Below, one piece after another: positions 1-7,490 of a stretch of 64,000 nucleotides of DNA. Source of the stretch: Candidatus Zixiibacteriota bacterium (GTDB lineage: Bacteria > Zixibacteria > MSB-5A5 > DSPP01); the NCBI GenBank assembly GCA_022614805.1, contig JAKEHY010000019.1, forward strand, positions 1-64,000. Direction: 5' to 3'. The notes beneath the pieces are model-generated. The model was not told where the DNA came from. It did not search any database and worked only from the letters and a program-made list of their open reading frames with translations. The position numbers and the translations under genes were made by a program. Positions within the stretch are counted from its first letter, which is position 1. The number at the start of each line of letters is the position of its first letter.

Positions 1-120
1 GAGTTCTTGTACCGGCAAACCTTCCTTCCACTCCCGTAAAACCGCCAGCTTTTGCTCCACATCCCAACGCTTCCTACCCGAAACCTTCCGGATCTGAACA
101 AGCATCGTCGCTGTCTCCAT
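1..120 (-). CDS. IS3-type transposase, N-terminal part (runs off the left edge)
   Basis: Only the first 40 codons are inside the window. They read METATMLVQIRKVSGRKRWD and continue with EQKLAVLREWKEGLPVQEL, the basic first helix and start of the helix-turn-helix seen in IS3/IS911-type transposase OrfA proteins, which bind the element ends. The start is the ATG at 120, four bases after a perfect AGGAGG. The rest of the gene lies to the left. The family call rests on a short stretch, so another HTH transposase group is possible; that it is a mobile-element HTH protein is more secure. Confidence 0.6.
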   Translation of the reverse strand, partial: METATMLVQIRKVSGRKRWDVEQKLAVLREWKEGLPVQEL

Positions 121-166
121 TTAACCTCCTTGACCAATTATACCTGTCCAAATCTTAAGTGGGGCA
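1..166 (-). mobile_element. Right-hand end of an insertion sequence (boundary inferred)
   Basis: Upstream of the transposase start, the minus strand begins with TGCCCCACTTAAGATTTGGA at 166 and downward. A TG-starting, partly palindromic end a few tens of bases before the first transposase codon fits an IS3-type terminal inverted repeat. The other end and any target duplication are outside the window, so the boundary is an inference. An open reading frame on the plus strand resumes immediately beyond it. Confidence 0.4.
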
Positions 167-307
167 CGGCAATCTCCGGAAACTTCTAAAGAATCGGATT
201 TGATTTACTTCATGGATGGAGGCTCATTTCTATCCGGTGGCACTCTTCTCATTATCGAATTCCATAACAATAGAGTGATAGATTTTAAAACAGTTCAAGA
301 AAGCTAA
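167..307 (+). pseudogene. 3' fragment of a gene interrupted by the insertion sequence
   Basis: From about 167 the plus strand is open in one frame to a TAA at 305-307. It encodes roughly 45 residues including LIYFMDGGSFLSGGTLLIIE followed by FHNNRVIDFKTVQES. The alternation of hydrophobic and polar residues looks like real beta-rich protein, not random reading. There is no start codon with a ribosome site; the frame runs straight back into the insertion-sequence end. The simplest reading is the C-terminal remnant of a gene cut by the element. Function is not recognised. Confidence 0.4.
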
Positions 308-343
308 GCACCATTTGCCGCAACTGTAGCTAAAACTGAAACC

Positions 344-871
344 CTACCACCCCAATTTTCTCTGGCAATTATCGCAGAACCGGTCGGAAAGCTGGTCCAG
401 CTCCAGAACGCCGGAGGCCCGGAACATCACGCACTTGGGGTTGTGGCAGTAGGAAAGCCCGAACAAATAGGCCACCTCCTGCACCGCCTTCTTAAACAAC
501 CGGTGATAAACCACCCGGTCCTCCTCCCCGCCGGCAAAAAAATCCTGCTTGAGATGATAAAGGGAAATCAAGGCCACCGACCCCAGCCGGTCCGCCTCGC
601 CGATGATGTTGGAGGAATTGGGGGTGTACAAATCCTCGTCCAAAATCCCCAAAATCTTCTCCCGGTCGTTGGACTTCAAAATCTCCAGCTTGGCTAAAAT
701 CACGGTGGAATAGTACTGCCCCCGCCGCTCGCTGAAGGCCTCTTCTGGCAGCCGCATCCCCTGCAAAATATCGACCGACGAGCCGAAGATGGCCGAAAGC
801 TGGCTCGCCAGTTTGTTGATTTGGTAAAAATCTATTTCCCCCATCGGGGCCACCACGATTTTTCCGCGCAT
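344..871 (-). CDS. Archaemetzincin-family protein with a degenerate zinc protease site
   Basis: The 175-residue protein has the size and layout of archaemetzincins, small zinc proteases with the signature HExxHxxGxxH-C-x4-C-x-M and a later CxxC. The frame of the signature is clear: E132, G138, C142, C147, M149 and C166-D-N-C169 are present. The three catalytic zinc histidines are not: they are Q131, Y135 and Y141. The four-cysteine structural zinc site is therefore kept while the catalytic site is lost, so a non-proteolytic, perhaps binding role is likely. The start is ATG 871 with GGGCGG upstream and a promoter-like sequence beyond it. Family call good; function unknown. Confidence 0.75.
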   Translation of the reverse strand: MRGKIVVAPMGEIDFYQINKLASQLSAIFGSSVDILQGMRLPEEAFSERRGQYYSTVILAKLEILKSNDREKILGILDEDLYTPNSSNIIGEADRLGSVALISLYHLKQDFFAGGEEDRVVYHRLFKKAVQEVAYLFGLSYCHNPKCVMFRASGVLELDQLSDRFCDNCQRKLGW

Positions 872-887
872 ATTACTACCGCCCGCA

Positions 888-914
888 AATATAAGCTATT
901 TTTTTATCCGTCAA
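888..914 (-). promoter_or_regulatory. Candidate sigma-70-type promoter of the archaemetzincin gene
   Basis: On the minus strand TTGACG (914-909) is followed after 15 bases by TATATT (893-888), in an A/T-rich stretch 17 bp before the ATG. The spacer is 2 bp shorter than ideal, so this is a moderate match only. Confidence 0.35.
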
Positions 915-930
915 AATTAAAGCGCCCCGT

Positions 931-952
931 AGGGGTTTGATTAATCAAACCC
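931..952. repeat. Intergenic palindrome, GTAGGGGTTTGAT type
   Basis: Positions 933-952 form a perfect 20-base palindrome (GGGTTTGATT and its complement) preceded by GTAG. The same GTAGGGGTTTG wording returns near 16449 and 24458. A T-run follows on the plus strand, but no plus-strand gene precedes it, so it is treated as a repeat and not a terminator. Confidence 0.6.
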
Positions 953-978
953 TTTTTATCAAAAGTAAAGAGAAAACC

Positions 979-1896
979 CTATTTGCTTCCCAAAAACGCC
1001 GCCCCCACCACCCCCGCCTCGTTCCCCAGCCGGGCTTTAACCACCTTAAGGGTGAGCAAAGCCGCCGGAAAGGCCCGTTGCCGAATTTCATTTTCAACCA
1101 ATTTCAACAACGGCGGATAAGCATCCACAAACCCGCCCCCCAGAACTATCTCTTCGGGGTTGATGAGATTGATGGCCGACGCCAGCCCGGCTCCGAGGTA
1201 GGCCGCCTGCCTGTCGATAAGTTCCACCGCCGGTTGCTCTTCTTTCTTGGCGGAATCCGTCAAGGCCTGAACGTTGGCGTAGCCGCGCCCCTTCGCCGCA
1301 TCTATAAGCGCGCTCACCGAAGCATACTTTTCCAAACAGCCCCGGTTGCCGCAGGCGCACTCCTTGCCTCCAAAAACGACCGTCGTATGCCCGATTTCCC
1401 CCGCCGAAAAGGAAGAGCCGCGATAAACCTTTCCGTCCAGAATCAATCCGCCGCCGATGCCGGTGCCGACCGTCACGCACAAAGCGGACTTGGAGCCCCG
1501 CGCCGCTCCGAAAAGCAGCTCGGCCAAAGCCACGCAGTTGGCGTCGTTGTCGGCATACACTGGGATGCCCGCCATCCGCAAACTTTTTTTGAGATTGACC
1601 CCCTCCCATCCCGGAATGTTGGGAGAATCGCCGAAAACTTTTCCCGTTTCGAAATTGACCGCCCCCGGGCTTCCGACGCCGATTCGGCCAACCCGCCATT
1701 TTTTCTCGGAAGCAATCGAAAGAAGCTCCCGTGCCGCCGAGCGCAACTGCTCTACCAGAACCTTTTGCCCCACGTCCGTTCGGGCCCGAATTTTTCTGGA
1801 AACGAGGATTTTTCCGTTCGGGCCCACCAGCCCGTACTTGAGGTCGGTTCCCCCCAAATCCAGTCCGATGAAAACGGAAGCTTTACCTGCCGCCAA
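979..1896 (-). CDS. ROK-family sugar kinase (glucokinase-like)
   Basis: This 305-residue cytoplasmic kinase has the ROK signatures in order: the phosphate-binding GLDLGGT near residue 11, a GTGIGGG loop, the sugar-contacting GEIGH, and the zinc site CACGNRGCLE typical of ROK glucokinases and related hexose kinases. The expected reaction is ATP-dependent phosphorylation of glucose or another hexose or amino sugar; the exact substrate cannot be read from sequence. Its start (ATG 1896) lies inside the end of the aminotransferase gene with a 14-bp overlap, so the two are very probably co-transcribed and translationally linked. No unusual residues were noted. Confidence 0.88.
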   Translation of the reverse strand: MAAGKASVFIGLDLGGTDLKYGLVGPNGKILVSRKIRARTDVGQKVLVEQLRSAARELLSIASEKKWRVGRIGVGSPGAVNFETGKVFGDSPNIPGWEGVNLKKSLRMAGIPVYADNDANCVALAELLFGAARGSKSALCVTVGTGIGGGLILDGKVYRGSSFSAGEIGHTTVVFGGKECACGNRGCLEKYASVSALIDAAKGRGYANVQALTDSAKKEEQPAVELIDRQAAYLGAGLASAINLINPEEIVLGGGFVDAYPPLLKLVENEIRQRAFPAALLTLKVVKARLGNEAGVVGAAFLGSK

Positions 1897-3097
1897 ATTT
1901 TTCCAGGCCGGAGGCCAGGATGGCCGTGGCCCGTTCTAACTTGTCGGTGGATAAAACGTAGGCGATGCGGACTTCATCCTTTCCGGCTCCCGGCGTGGCG
2001 TAAAAGCCGGCTCCCGGCGCCATCATCAAAGTCTCCCCCTGGAGGGAAAAATCGGAGAGCAGCCACCGGCAAAAATCCTCCGCGTCCTCCACCGGCAGCC
2101 GCGCCATCAGGTAAAAAGCTCCCTCCGGCTTTTCGCAAGAAACGCCGCTCATTGCTCCGAGGCGGGCAAAGAGTAAATCCCGCCGCTTTTTGTACTCCGC
2201 CGCCATCTTTTTGAAATAATCGGGCGGGATGTCGAAGGCGGCGGTGACCGCCTCCTGCTCGATGGTCGGCGAGGAAAGCCGCGCCTGCCCCATCCGCAAG
2301 GCGGCATCGACGACTTCGGTGTTCTTGCTGACCAGAAAGCCGACCCGCGCCCCGCACAGCGAAAACCGCTTGGAGGCGGAATCCAGAACGATGACCTGCT
2401 CCTCCATCTCTTTCAGATGCAAAGCGGAGAAAAATTCCCCCTCGTAGATGAATTCCCGGTACGGCTCGTCGGACAGCAAAAACAACGAGTGCCTGCGGCA
2501 CAGCTCCGCAACCATCTCCATTTCCTTTTTGGAATAGACGGTGCCGGTCGGATTGTTGGGAGAGCAGACCAAAATTGCCCGTGTCCGGGAGTTGACATGT
2601 TTTTCTATCTCCTCCTCGGGTGGCAAATGGTAACCGTTTTCCCCATAGGTGACGACCGGGTTCAGGCTAACCCCCGCCATCACCGCAAAGCCGTTGTAAT
2701 TGGTGTAAAACGGCTCGAAGACGACGATTTCATCCCCCGGAGCCGCCACCGCCATCATCGCAAAAAGCAGAGCTTCGCTTCCGCCGGTGGTGATTTGGAC
2801 GTTCTCCTCTCTCAAATCGACGTCCAGTTCCTGCTTGTAGTAGCGGATGACCTTGCTGATGAGCCGGAAATCCCCCTTGGAATTGCCGTATTCCAGAACC
2901 GGTTTGTTCCAGTTTTTCACCGCTTTTACGAACTCCGGCGGCGGGGGCAAATCCGGCTGTCCGATGTTCAGATGATAAACGGTGATGCCCCGTCTTTTGG
3001 CGGCGTCCGCCAAAGGCACCAGCTTCCGAATCGGGCTGGCCGGCTGCAAGCGCGCTCGCCGGGAAATATCGGGAAGAACGGGAGCGATGGTCTTCAC
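1883..3097 (-). CDS. Class I/II pyridoxal-phosphate aminotransferase
   Basis: The 404-residue protein has the fold type I aminotransferase pattern: NIGQPDLPPP near the N-terminus, CSPNNPTGTVYS in the middle, the PLP lysine in DSASKRFSLCGARVG and a late Arg-containing EVRIAYV segment. It should transfer amino groups between an amino acid (aspartate-like or aromatic) and a 2-oxo acid in the cytoplasm. The start is a GTG at 3097 preceded by GAGG at good spacing; an in-frame TAG lies just upstream, which limits alternatives. It is a second aminotransferase, distinct from the one at 20791-21951, and leads into the ROK kinase gene. Confidence 0.85.
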   Translation of the reverse strand: MKTIAPVLPDISRRARLQPASPIRKLVPLADAAKRRGITVYHLNIGQPDLPPPPEFVKAVKNWNKPVLEYGNSKGDFRLISKVIRYYKQELDVDLREENVQITTGGSEALLFAMMAVAAPGDEIVVFEPFYTNYNGFAVMAGVSLNPVVTYGENGYHLPPEEEIEKHVNSRTRAILVCSPNNPTGTVYSKKEMEMVAELCRRHSLFLLSDEPYREFIYEGEFFSALHLKEMEEQVIVLDSASKRFSLCGARVGFLVSKNTEVVDAALRMGQARLSSPTIEQEAVTAAFDIPPDYFKKMAAEYKKRRDLLFARLGAMSGVSCEKPEGAFYLMARLPVEDAEDFCRWLLSDFSLQGETLMMAPGAGFYATPGAGKDEVRIAYVLSTDKLERATAILASGLEKFGGR

Positions 3098-3177
3098 GCA
3101 CGCCTCATTTCTTGCAATCTAATCAACTTTTTTCCTCTGTCAATTACAGTTCTATCCGCTGCAGATTTTATCCATTT

Positions 3178-3320
3178 TGTAGGGGCGAGGTATACCTCGC
3201 CCTCCCCTCTCCACCCGGTGGAGAGGGGATAAAGGGGTGAGGTTTCGGCGTAGCGGCTTGCCCCGACTTGTTCCGAGCGTAGCCGAGGAAGCGAAGCCGA
3301 GGGGAGGTCTTTAGACCTCC
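3178..3320. repeat. Intergenic repeat block (GTAGGGGCGA plus GGAGAGGGG types)
   Basis: This block joins GTAGGGGCGAGGTATACCTC, an imperfect palindrome CCCTCTCC...GGAGAGGGG (about 3205-3226), and the palindrome GGAGGTC-TTTA-GACCTCC (3303-3320). The last one overlaps the end of the neighbouring gene and supplies its stop codon. The same words recur at 4940, 28711, 44320 and 46570. Confidence 0.7.
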
Positions 3321-4897
3321 ATTTTCATCCCAAGAATATGCTCCGCCGCCTCCAAAACATTTCCTTTGACGATGGCCGAATCATCCCGTTTTTCCGCCAA
3401 TTCCTCTTGCGCCCTTTTTCCCTGCCCCGTCAAAACTAAAATCGACCGCATTCCCTTTTTCCATCCCAGCTCCAAATCGGTAACCCGGTCGCCAACGACA
3501 AACGATCGGGAAAAATCGATGCCCAGCTCCAAATCCGCCAGCTCCGGCATTCCTGTTTCCGGTTTGCGGCAGACGCACTCCTTGCGAAATTTTTCAACCG
3601 CTCCATCCGACCAGTGTGGACAGAAGTAAAACCGGTCTATTTCCGCCCCTTCTTTCTTCAGTTTCTCTTGAACTGCGGAATGCACGGCCTCGACCCCCTC
3701 AACGGTCAAAAACCCCCTTCCTACTCCCGATTGATTCGATACTATCACTATTTTGAACCCCGCTTCCTTTAACCTTCGGATGGCCCCCGGCGCCCCGGGC
3801 AAAATCTCGATGTTATCCGGCGTGTAGTCAAAATTCCGTTCCCGGATGACTACTCCGTCCCGGTCCATAAATACCGCTGGCACCGGCTCCAAAACCGGTT
3901 TCGGTTTGACGGATTTCAAAACTGCGCGCGCCTCTTCAAAAACCTTCTCCGGCGTCAGGTCTTCAAGGCAAAACCGCCGGGAACGAAAGCAGGGCAGCTT
4001 CCCGTGCAAGCTGCACGGCGAACAGTATAAATCCAAACTCAACGCTTTTGACTTTTCTCCCAGCGGGGCGAAACCCAAAACCGGATGGGTCGGCCCGAAA
4101 AGCCCCAAGGTCGGAACGCCGCAAGCAGCCCCCAGGTGCATCAGACCCGAATCGTTTGAAACCAATAAATCCAGTTTGGAAAGACAGTTTTTAGCCCGCT
4201 CGAGCGGCTGGCCGAAGACCATAACGGCTGGCGATGAACCGGAAAACTTCTTTTTGAATTCGTTTCCCAACTCATACTCCTCTTCCGAACCGAACAGGAT
4301 AAATCGTCCAACCGGAAAAGATTTCGACAGCAGCTCCGCCAATTGTGAAAAATGCCCCACCGGCCAGAGTTTGGCCTCCCATTTCGCCCCAAGACCGAAT
4401 CCGACGGTAAAACCAGCCGGCCCCACCCAACGCCTGTGGTCTTTGCTTGTTGAAGCATTTAATTGCGGAAAGGCAACCGAACCTACCGCTTCAACTGTTT
4501 TCAAATACCGCTCCATCGTATGCGCCACTGGTCTTCGAGTTTTGGTCAGAACTTTCAAAAACCGTTCCCAACGGGCCTTGGCGTAAGTCAGTTTCCGGGC
4601 CTCGGGAAATTGTCCGGCCAGCCTTCGTGAGCGAAAATTTCTGTGCAAATCCACAATCAAATCGGGCTTGAAGGCCCGAATTTCCCTGGCCAGCTTTTCC
4701 AAGCCTCCATCGAGGTTAAAGAGTCGGTCGATGTTGGAATATCCCTCGAAAACCCCGGCATATTCCTTTTTGGTGGCAAGTGCAATTTGCGCTTGGAGAT
4801 ATTTTTGTTTCAAAGCTCGAAAAACCGGCTCGGTAAGAACAACATCCCCCAGCGAGGAAAACCGGATGACTAAAATTCTTTCAGACACCGGCGTCAA
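3311..4897 (-). CDS. Fusion of GT9 heptosyltransferase and GmhB-type HAD phosphatase
   Basis: This 528-residue protein joins two enzymes of lipopolysaccharide inner-core synthesis. Residues 1 to about 335 are a GT9 glycosyltransferase: the N-terminal RFSSLGDVVLTEP loop and the nucleotide-sugar site with SNDSGLMHLGAACGVPTLGLFGPT. From about 340 a HAD domain follows with the nucleophile motif FMDRDGVVI, then SNQSGVGRG, the zinc-binding CPHWSDG and CVCRKPETGM of D,D-heptose 1,7-bisphosphate phosphatase, and VGDRVTDLE. Transfer of ADP-heptose and removal of the 7-phosphate are thus on one chain. The start is TTG 4897 or GTG 4888; no strong ribosome site separates them. The TAA stop lies inside a palindromic repeat. 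The domain calls are firm; donor and acceptor are inferred. Confidence 0.87.
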   Translation of the reverse strand: MTPVSERILVIRFSSLGDVVLTEPVFRALKQKYLQAQIALATKKEYAGVFEGYSNIDRLFNLDGGLEKLAREIRAFKPDLIVDLHRNFRSRRLAGQFPEARKLTYAKARWERFLKVLTKTRRPVAHTMERYLKTVEAVGSVAFPQLNASTSKDHRRWVGPAGFTVGFGLGAKWEAKLWPVGHFSQLAELLSKSFPVGRFILFGSEEEYELGNEFKKKFSGSSPAVMVFGQPLERAKNCLSKLDLLVSNDSGLMHLGAACGVPTLGLFGPTHPVLGFAPLGEKSKALSLDLYCSPCSLHGKLPCFRSRRFCLEDLTPEKVFEEARAVLKSVKPKPVLEPVPAVFMDRDGVVIRERNFDYTPDNIEILPGAPGAIRRLKEAGFKIVIVSNQSGVGRGFLTVEGVEAVHSAVQEKLKKEGAEIDRFYFCPHWSDGAVEKFRKECVCRKPETGMPELADLELGIDFSRSFVVGDRVTDLELGWKKGMRSILVLTGQGKRAQEELAEKRDDSAIVKGNVLEAAEHILGMKMEV

Positions 4898-4900
4898 AAT

Positions 4901-4933
4901 AAAAAATCCCCCTGCTTGGCGGGGGATTTTTTT
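4901..4933 (-). terminator. Rho-independent terminator (symmetrical)
   Basis: An A-run, CCCCC, a short loop, GGGGG and a T-run form a hairpin usable on either strand. On the minus strand it ends transcripts from the barrel-protein gene at 5067-5711, just before the start of the heptosyltransferase fusion, which must therefore rely on read-through or a promoter within the hairpin region. Confidence 0.75.
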
Positions 4934-4939
4934 GTATCT

Positions 4940-5052
4940 CGTAGGGGCGAGGCAGGCCTCGCCCTTCCCTTCTCCGTTTCAGACTTGTCCCGAGTTAAGT
5001 CGAGGGAGAGGGGATAAAGGGGCTTGCCCTGAGCGAAGTCGAACGGGTAAGG
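4940..5052. repeat. Intergenic repeat block (GTAGGGGCGA type)
   Basis: It starts with GTAGGGGCGAGGCAGGCCTC, continues with CTTGTCCCGAG..., GAGAGGGGATAAAGGGG and CCTGAGCGAAGTCGA. The wording closely matches the blocks at 3178, 19619, 24458 and 28000. No coding content. Confidence 0.65.
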
Positions 5053-5066
5053 TGCCTTTAAGAATT

Positions 5067-5711
5067 TTAGAACCGATAATTCAACCCGAAAATCAACCCA
5101 AAATCCACGTCGGAATCCAGCTGCAATTCTCCGACCGCCGAAAGCTGTTGGGCAAATTCAAACTCCCCGCCCGCGTTGATGCCGAATTCCCCCTCCGTGT
5201 TGCTCCTGTCGCCAATCGGCGGTCCAAAATCCACGCCCACCCGCTGGATGCGCACCTGCGCCCGGCCGTAGGGGGTCATCCCCCGGCCGCTGGCGGAGAC
5301 GAACCGGTGGGAAACCATTCCGTTGAACTGGATGGAAAAAATGGAGAAAACATCCCCGAAGAAAAGCTCCACCCCACCCCCCACGGAAAGGTCGACCGGG
5401 TCGGCCGCTCGTTGTGGGCTGGCCGCTCGTTGATGCAGCACTTGATACCGGGCGTCCCCGGCCACCCCAATCCCGTCCTCGGGGCCGACGTCCACGAATC
5501 CTAACTTAAAGCCGCCGTCCACGTCGCGGGCAAAGCCGTAGCGGTATTGTCCAAAGACCGCCAGCGCGTCGTCGTCATAAATACCGACATACCCCCCCAT
5601 AAAGCTCCGCCCCTGGTCCAGGACTCGCGCATCCATCATCTGCCCCAAAAACTGCGCCCGGGCGGTGGCGGCGAACAGTAAAACCAGAGCCAATGCAAAA
5701 ACTTTTCTCAT
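5067..5711 (-). CDS. Outer-membrane beta-barrel protein
   Basis: The 214-residue protein begins with a clear signal peptide (MRKVFALALVLLFAATARAQ, cleavage after ARA) and continues as alternating beta-strand sequence rich in Gly, Phe and Tyr. It ends in GLNYRF, a C-terminal aromatic residue typical of substrates of the BAM assembly machine. I chose the ATG at 5711 because a perfect AGGAGG sits four bases upstream and the signal peptide starts there; the frame is open 13 codons further up. It probably crosses the outer membrane as an 8 to 12-strand barrel. Its ligand is not recognisable. A terminator follows at 4901-4933. Confidence 0.7.
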   Translation of the reverse strand: MRKVFALALVLLFAATARAQFLGQMMDARVLDQGRSFMGGYVGIYDDDALAVFGQYRYGFARDVDGGFKLGFVDVGPEDGIGVAGDARYQVLHQRAASPQRAADPVDLSVGGGVELFFGDVFSIFSIQFNGMVSHRFVSASGRGMTPYGRAQVRIQRVGVDFGPPIGDRSNTEGEFGINAGGEFEFAQQLSAVGELQLDSDVDFGLIFGLNYRF

Positions 5712-5812
5712 CCATCCTCCTATTGTGATAAACTTTTCCCGACCAACCATAAAGTGGCCGGAAAATAACCCCGCTCCCTGCCGCTGTCAAACTTTTTTTC
5801 AATCGGTTTCAA

Positions 5813-6217
5813 CTAATCTGTGGTGAGGGCGCACTCGATTACCTTACCAGACAAATCCAACTTCATTATAAGCCACTCTGAATCAATACTGATAAAGCTT
5901 CGCTCTGGCCCCAACCAATAAACGAGGTCGTACTCACTGAAGTACTCTGTTTTTGGGGGCTCACCAAGCAATGAAATTACTTCCGCATGTGCTTTACCGA
6001 TGAACTTTTCTCTGCTTAATAGATCGTCAACCATTCGAAGTCGGGGATAAGGCGGTTTACGCGCCGCCTCTTCATCTTTCCATTCGCTTGAGACGAAAGC
6101 CCGCCGTTGCAAGTAGTCCTCTGCTTTATACCAGTAAAAAACATATCCAAAGAAAACAAGAATTGCAGCCATAAATCCGCCGATAATCCAAATTAAAAGT
6201 TTCTTCATCCTGTTCAT
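5813..6217 (-). CDS. Small membrane-anchored protein with BamE/OmlA-like tail
   Basis: The 134-residue protein has one N-terminal membrane segment (about residues 6 to 28, LLIWIIGGFMAAILVFFGYV) and a soluble domain. The soluble part carries LLSREKFIGKAHAEVISLLG followed by EPPKTEY and a strand-rich end, a pattern that resembles the SmpA/OmlA (BamE-like) fold in which a helix-loop 'G-x-s-x-x-e-V-x-x-l-L-G-x-P' precedes beta strands. This resemblance is by eye and weak. Base composition is more A/T-rich than the neighbours, which hints at separate origin. No function is assigned. Confidence 0.6.
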   Translation of the reverse strand: MNRMKKLLIWIIGGFMAAILVFFGYVFYWYKAEDYLQRRAFVSSEWKDEEAARKPPYPRLRMVDDLLSREKFIGKAHAEVISLLGEPPKTEYFSEYDLVYWLGPERSFISIDSEWLIMKLDLSGKVIECALTTD

Positions 6218-6278
6218 CGGAATACTCGCATTAAAAAATGAATCAATGATTCAATGACTCAATCGTCAATTGTTTAAA

Positions 6279-7436
6279 TTACAACCGCACTCGCAGAAGC
6301 AAAAAAAGCCCCAAAACCGTAATCCCTCCCGCCGCCAAAAGCGCTGGAACCGCGCCAAAATTCTGCCACCCCCAGCCGATTAAACTGCCCGCGAGCAAAA
6401 AAGCGACCGAGCGGACGGCGTGGTACCAGCCGAAGGCCGAGGCCCGTTGGTCGGCCGGAACGATGCGCACCACCGCCGCCCGCATCGGGCCGTCCGTGGC
6501 GGCGTCAAAAAGGCCGAAGAATAAAAACAAAAAGGGCAAAAACTCCCGGCTTAAAAAAGCGAACCCCAGAAGCGAGACCAGATAAACCAGCCAGCCCCCC
6601 GCGAGGACTTTTTTCGGGACGCGGTCAAAGGCGTGGCCGAACGGCGCGGCAAAAAAAGAACCGGTCAGGTTAAACAAAACCCAGAAAAGCGGCAGGGTGG
6701 CGGTGGAGGTTCCCAGTTCCTGCGCCCGCAGAATGGCCAACAAATCGGGCATCCTTCCGAGATAAAGAAGAAAAACCGCCGCCAAAAACAAAAGGAAACT
6801 TCCCTTCGGCAAAGTTCCGAATATTTTCGGCCGTTCCGCCAGAACCGCCCCCGGAATCTCCTTCACCCCGGTGGCCAAAACCAAAAGCGAAAAAAAACTG
6901 GGGATGGCCGCCACCAAAAAAAGCCAGGTGTAGTTCAGCCCCACGGTTGAGATTAAAACGAACCCAATCAACGGGCCCAAAACCGCCCCGGCCGAATCCA
7001 AAGCCCGGTTGAATCCGAACGCCAGCCCGATGGTCTCCTTCGCCGTGGAATCGGACAAGAGCGCATCCCGCGGCGAGGTGCGGAACCCCTTTCCGGCCCG
7101 GTCGGAAATGCGGATGAGAAAGGCAACTATGGGGCTGCCCGCAAAGAAAAAAAGCGGCTTGGAAACGCTGGAGAAAAAATAACCGGCAAAAGTCAAACTC
7201 TTCCGTTTTCCGCTCACCTGCGACAGGTAGCCGGAAAAAAGCTGCAAAAAACTTTCCCCCGCCCGCGCCACTCCCTCGACCATACCGAGGAAAGCGGTCG
7301 TCCCGCCGAGTCCGGAAGTGAACAAAACCGGCAAAAAGGGGACAATCATATCGGAGGAAAGGTCGTTCAAAAAACTGACCACCCCCAAAACGATTACGTT
7401 CTTCGAGAGTTTTCCTTTTATACTTTTTAACATCAT
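6279..7436 (-). CDS. Major facilitator superfamily transporter
   Basis: The 385-residue protein is built of about 12 hydrophobic helices. The N-terminal half has VSFLNDLSSDMIVPFLPVLF and, between helices 4 and 5, RISDRAGKGFRTSPRDALLS, a signature of a widespread prokaryotic MFS subgroup whose members often lack a known substrate. It would move a small solute across the inner membrane using the proton gradient. Two consecutive ATG codons (7436 and 7433) follow AGGG, so the exact start is uncertain by one codon. The next gene upstream on the same strand is a ZIP metal transporter, which may point to metal-related transport, but that is inference. Confidence 0.85.
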   Translation of the reverse strand: MMLKSIKGKLSKNVIVLGVVSFLNDLSSDMIVPFLPVLFTSGLGGTTAFLGMVEGVARAGESFLQLFSGYLSQVSGKRKSLTFAGYFFSSVSKPLFFFAGSPIVAFLIRISDRAGKGFRTSPRDALLSDSTAKETIGLAFGFNRALDSAGAVLGPLIGFVLISTVGLNYTWLFLVAAIPSFFSLLVLATGVKEIPGAVLAERPKIFGTLPKGSFLLFLAAVFLLYLGRMPDLLAILRAQELGTSTATLPLFWVLFNLTGSFFAAPFGHAFDRVPKKVLAGGWLVYLVSLLGFAFLSREFLPFLFLFFGLFDAATDGPMRAAVVRIVPADQRASAFGWYHAVRSVAFLLAGSLIGWGWQNFGAVPALLAAGGITVLGLFLLLRVRL

Positions 7437-7450
7437 CCCTAAACACTTAG

Positions 7451-7472
7451 CCCAGGGGCGTCTGCCCCTGGG
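7451..7472. repeat. Perfect intergenic palindrome
   Basis: CCCAGGGGC and its complement flank a GTCT loop between the MFS and ZIP genes. It belongs to the group of short perfect hairpins scattered through this window; no T-run follows on either strand. Confidence 0.6.
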
Positions 7473-7490
7473 ACAATTTGCTTGTAGCCG

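Noticed and set aside
937-2214. A 425-codon plus-strand frame over the ROK kinase and aminotransferase
   Set aside because: Pro/Arg-rich translation, antisense to two well-supported genes.
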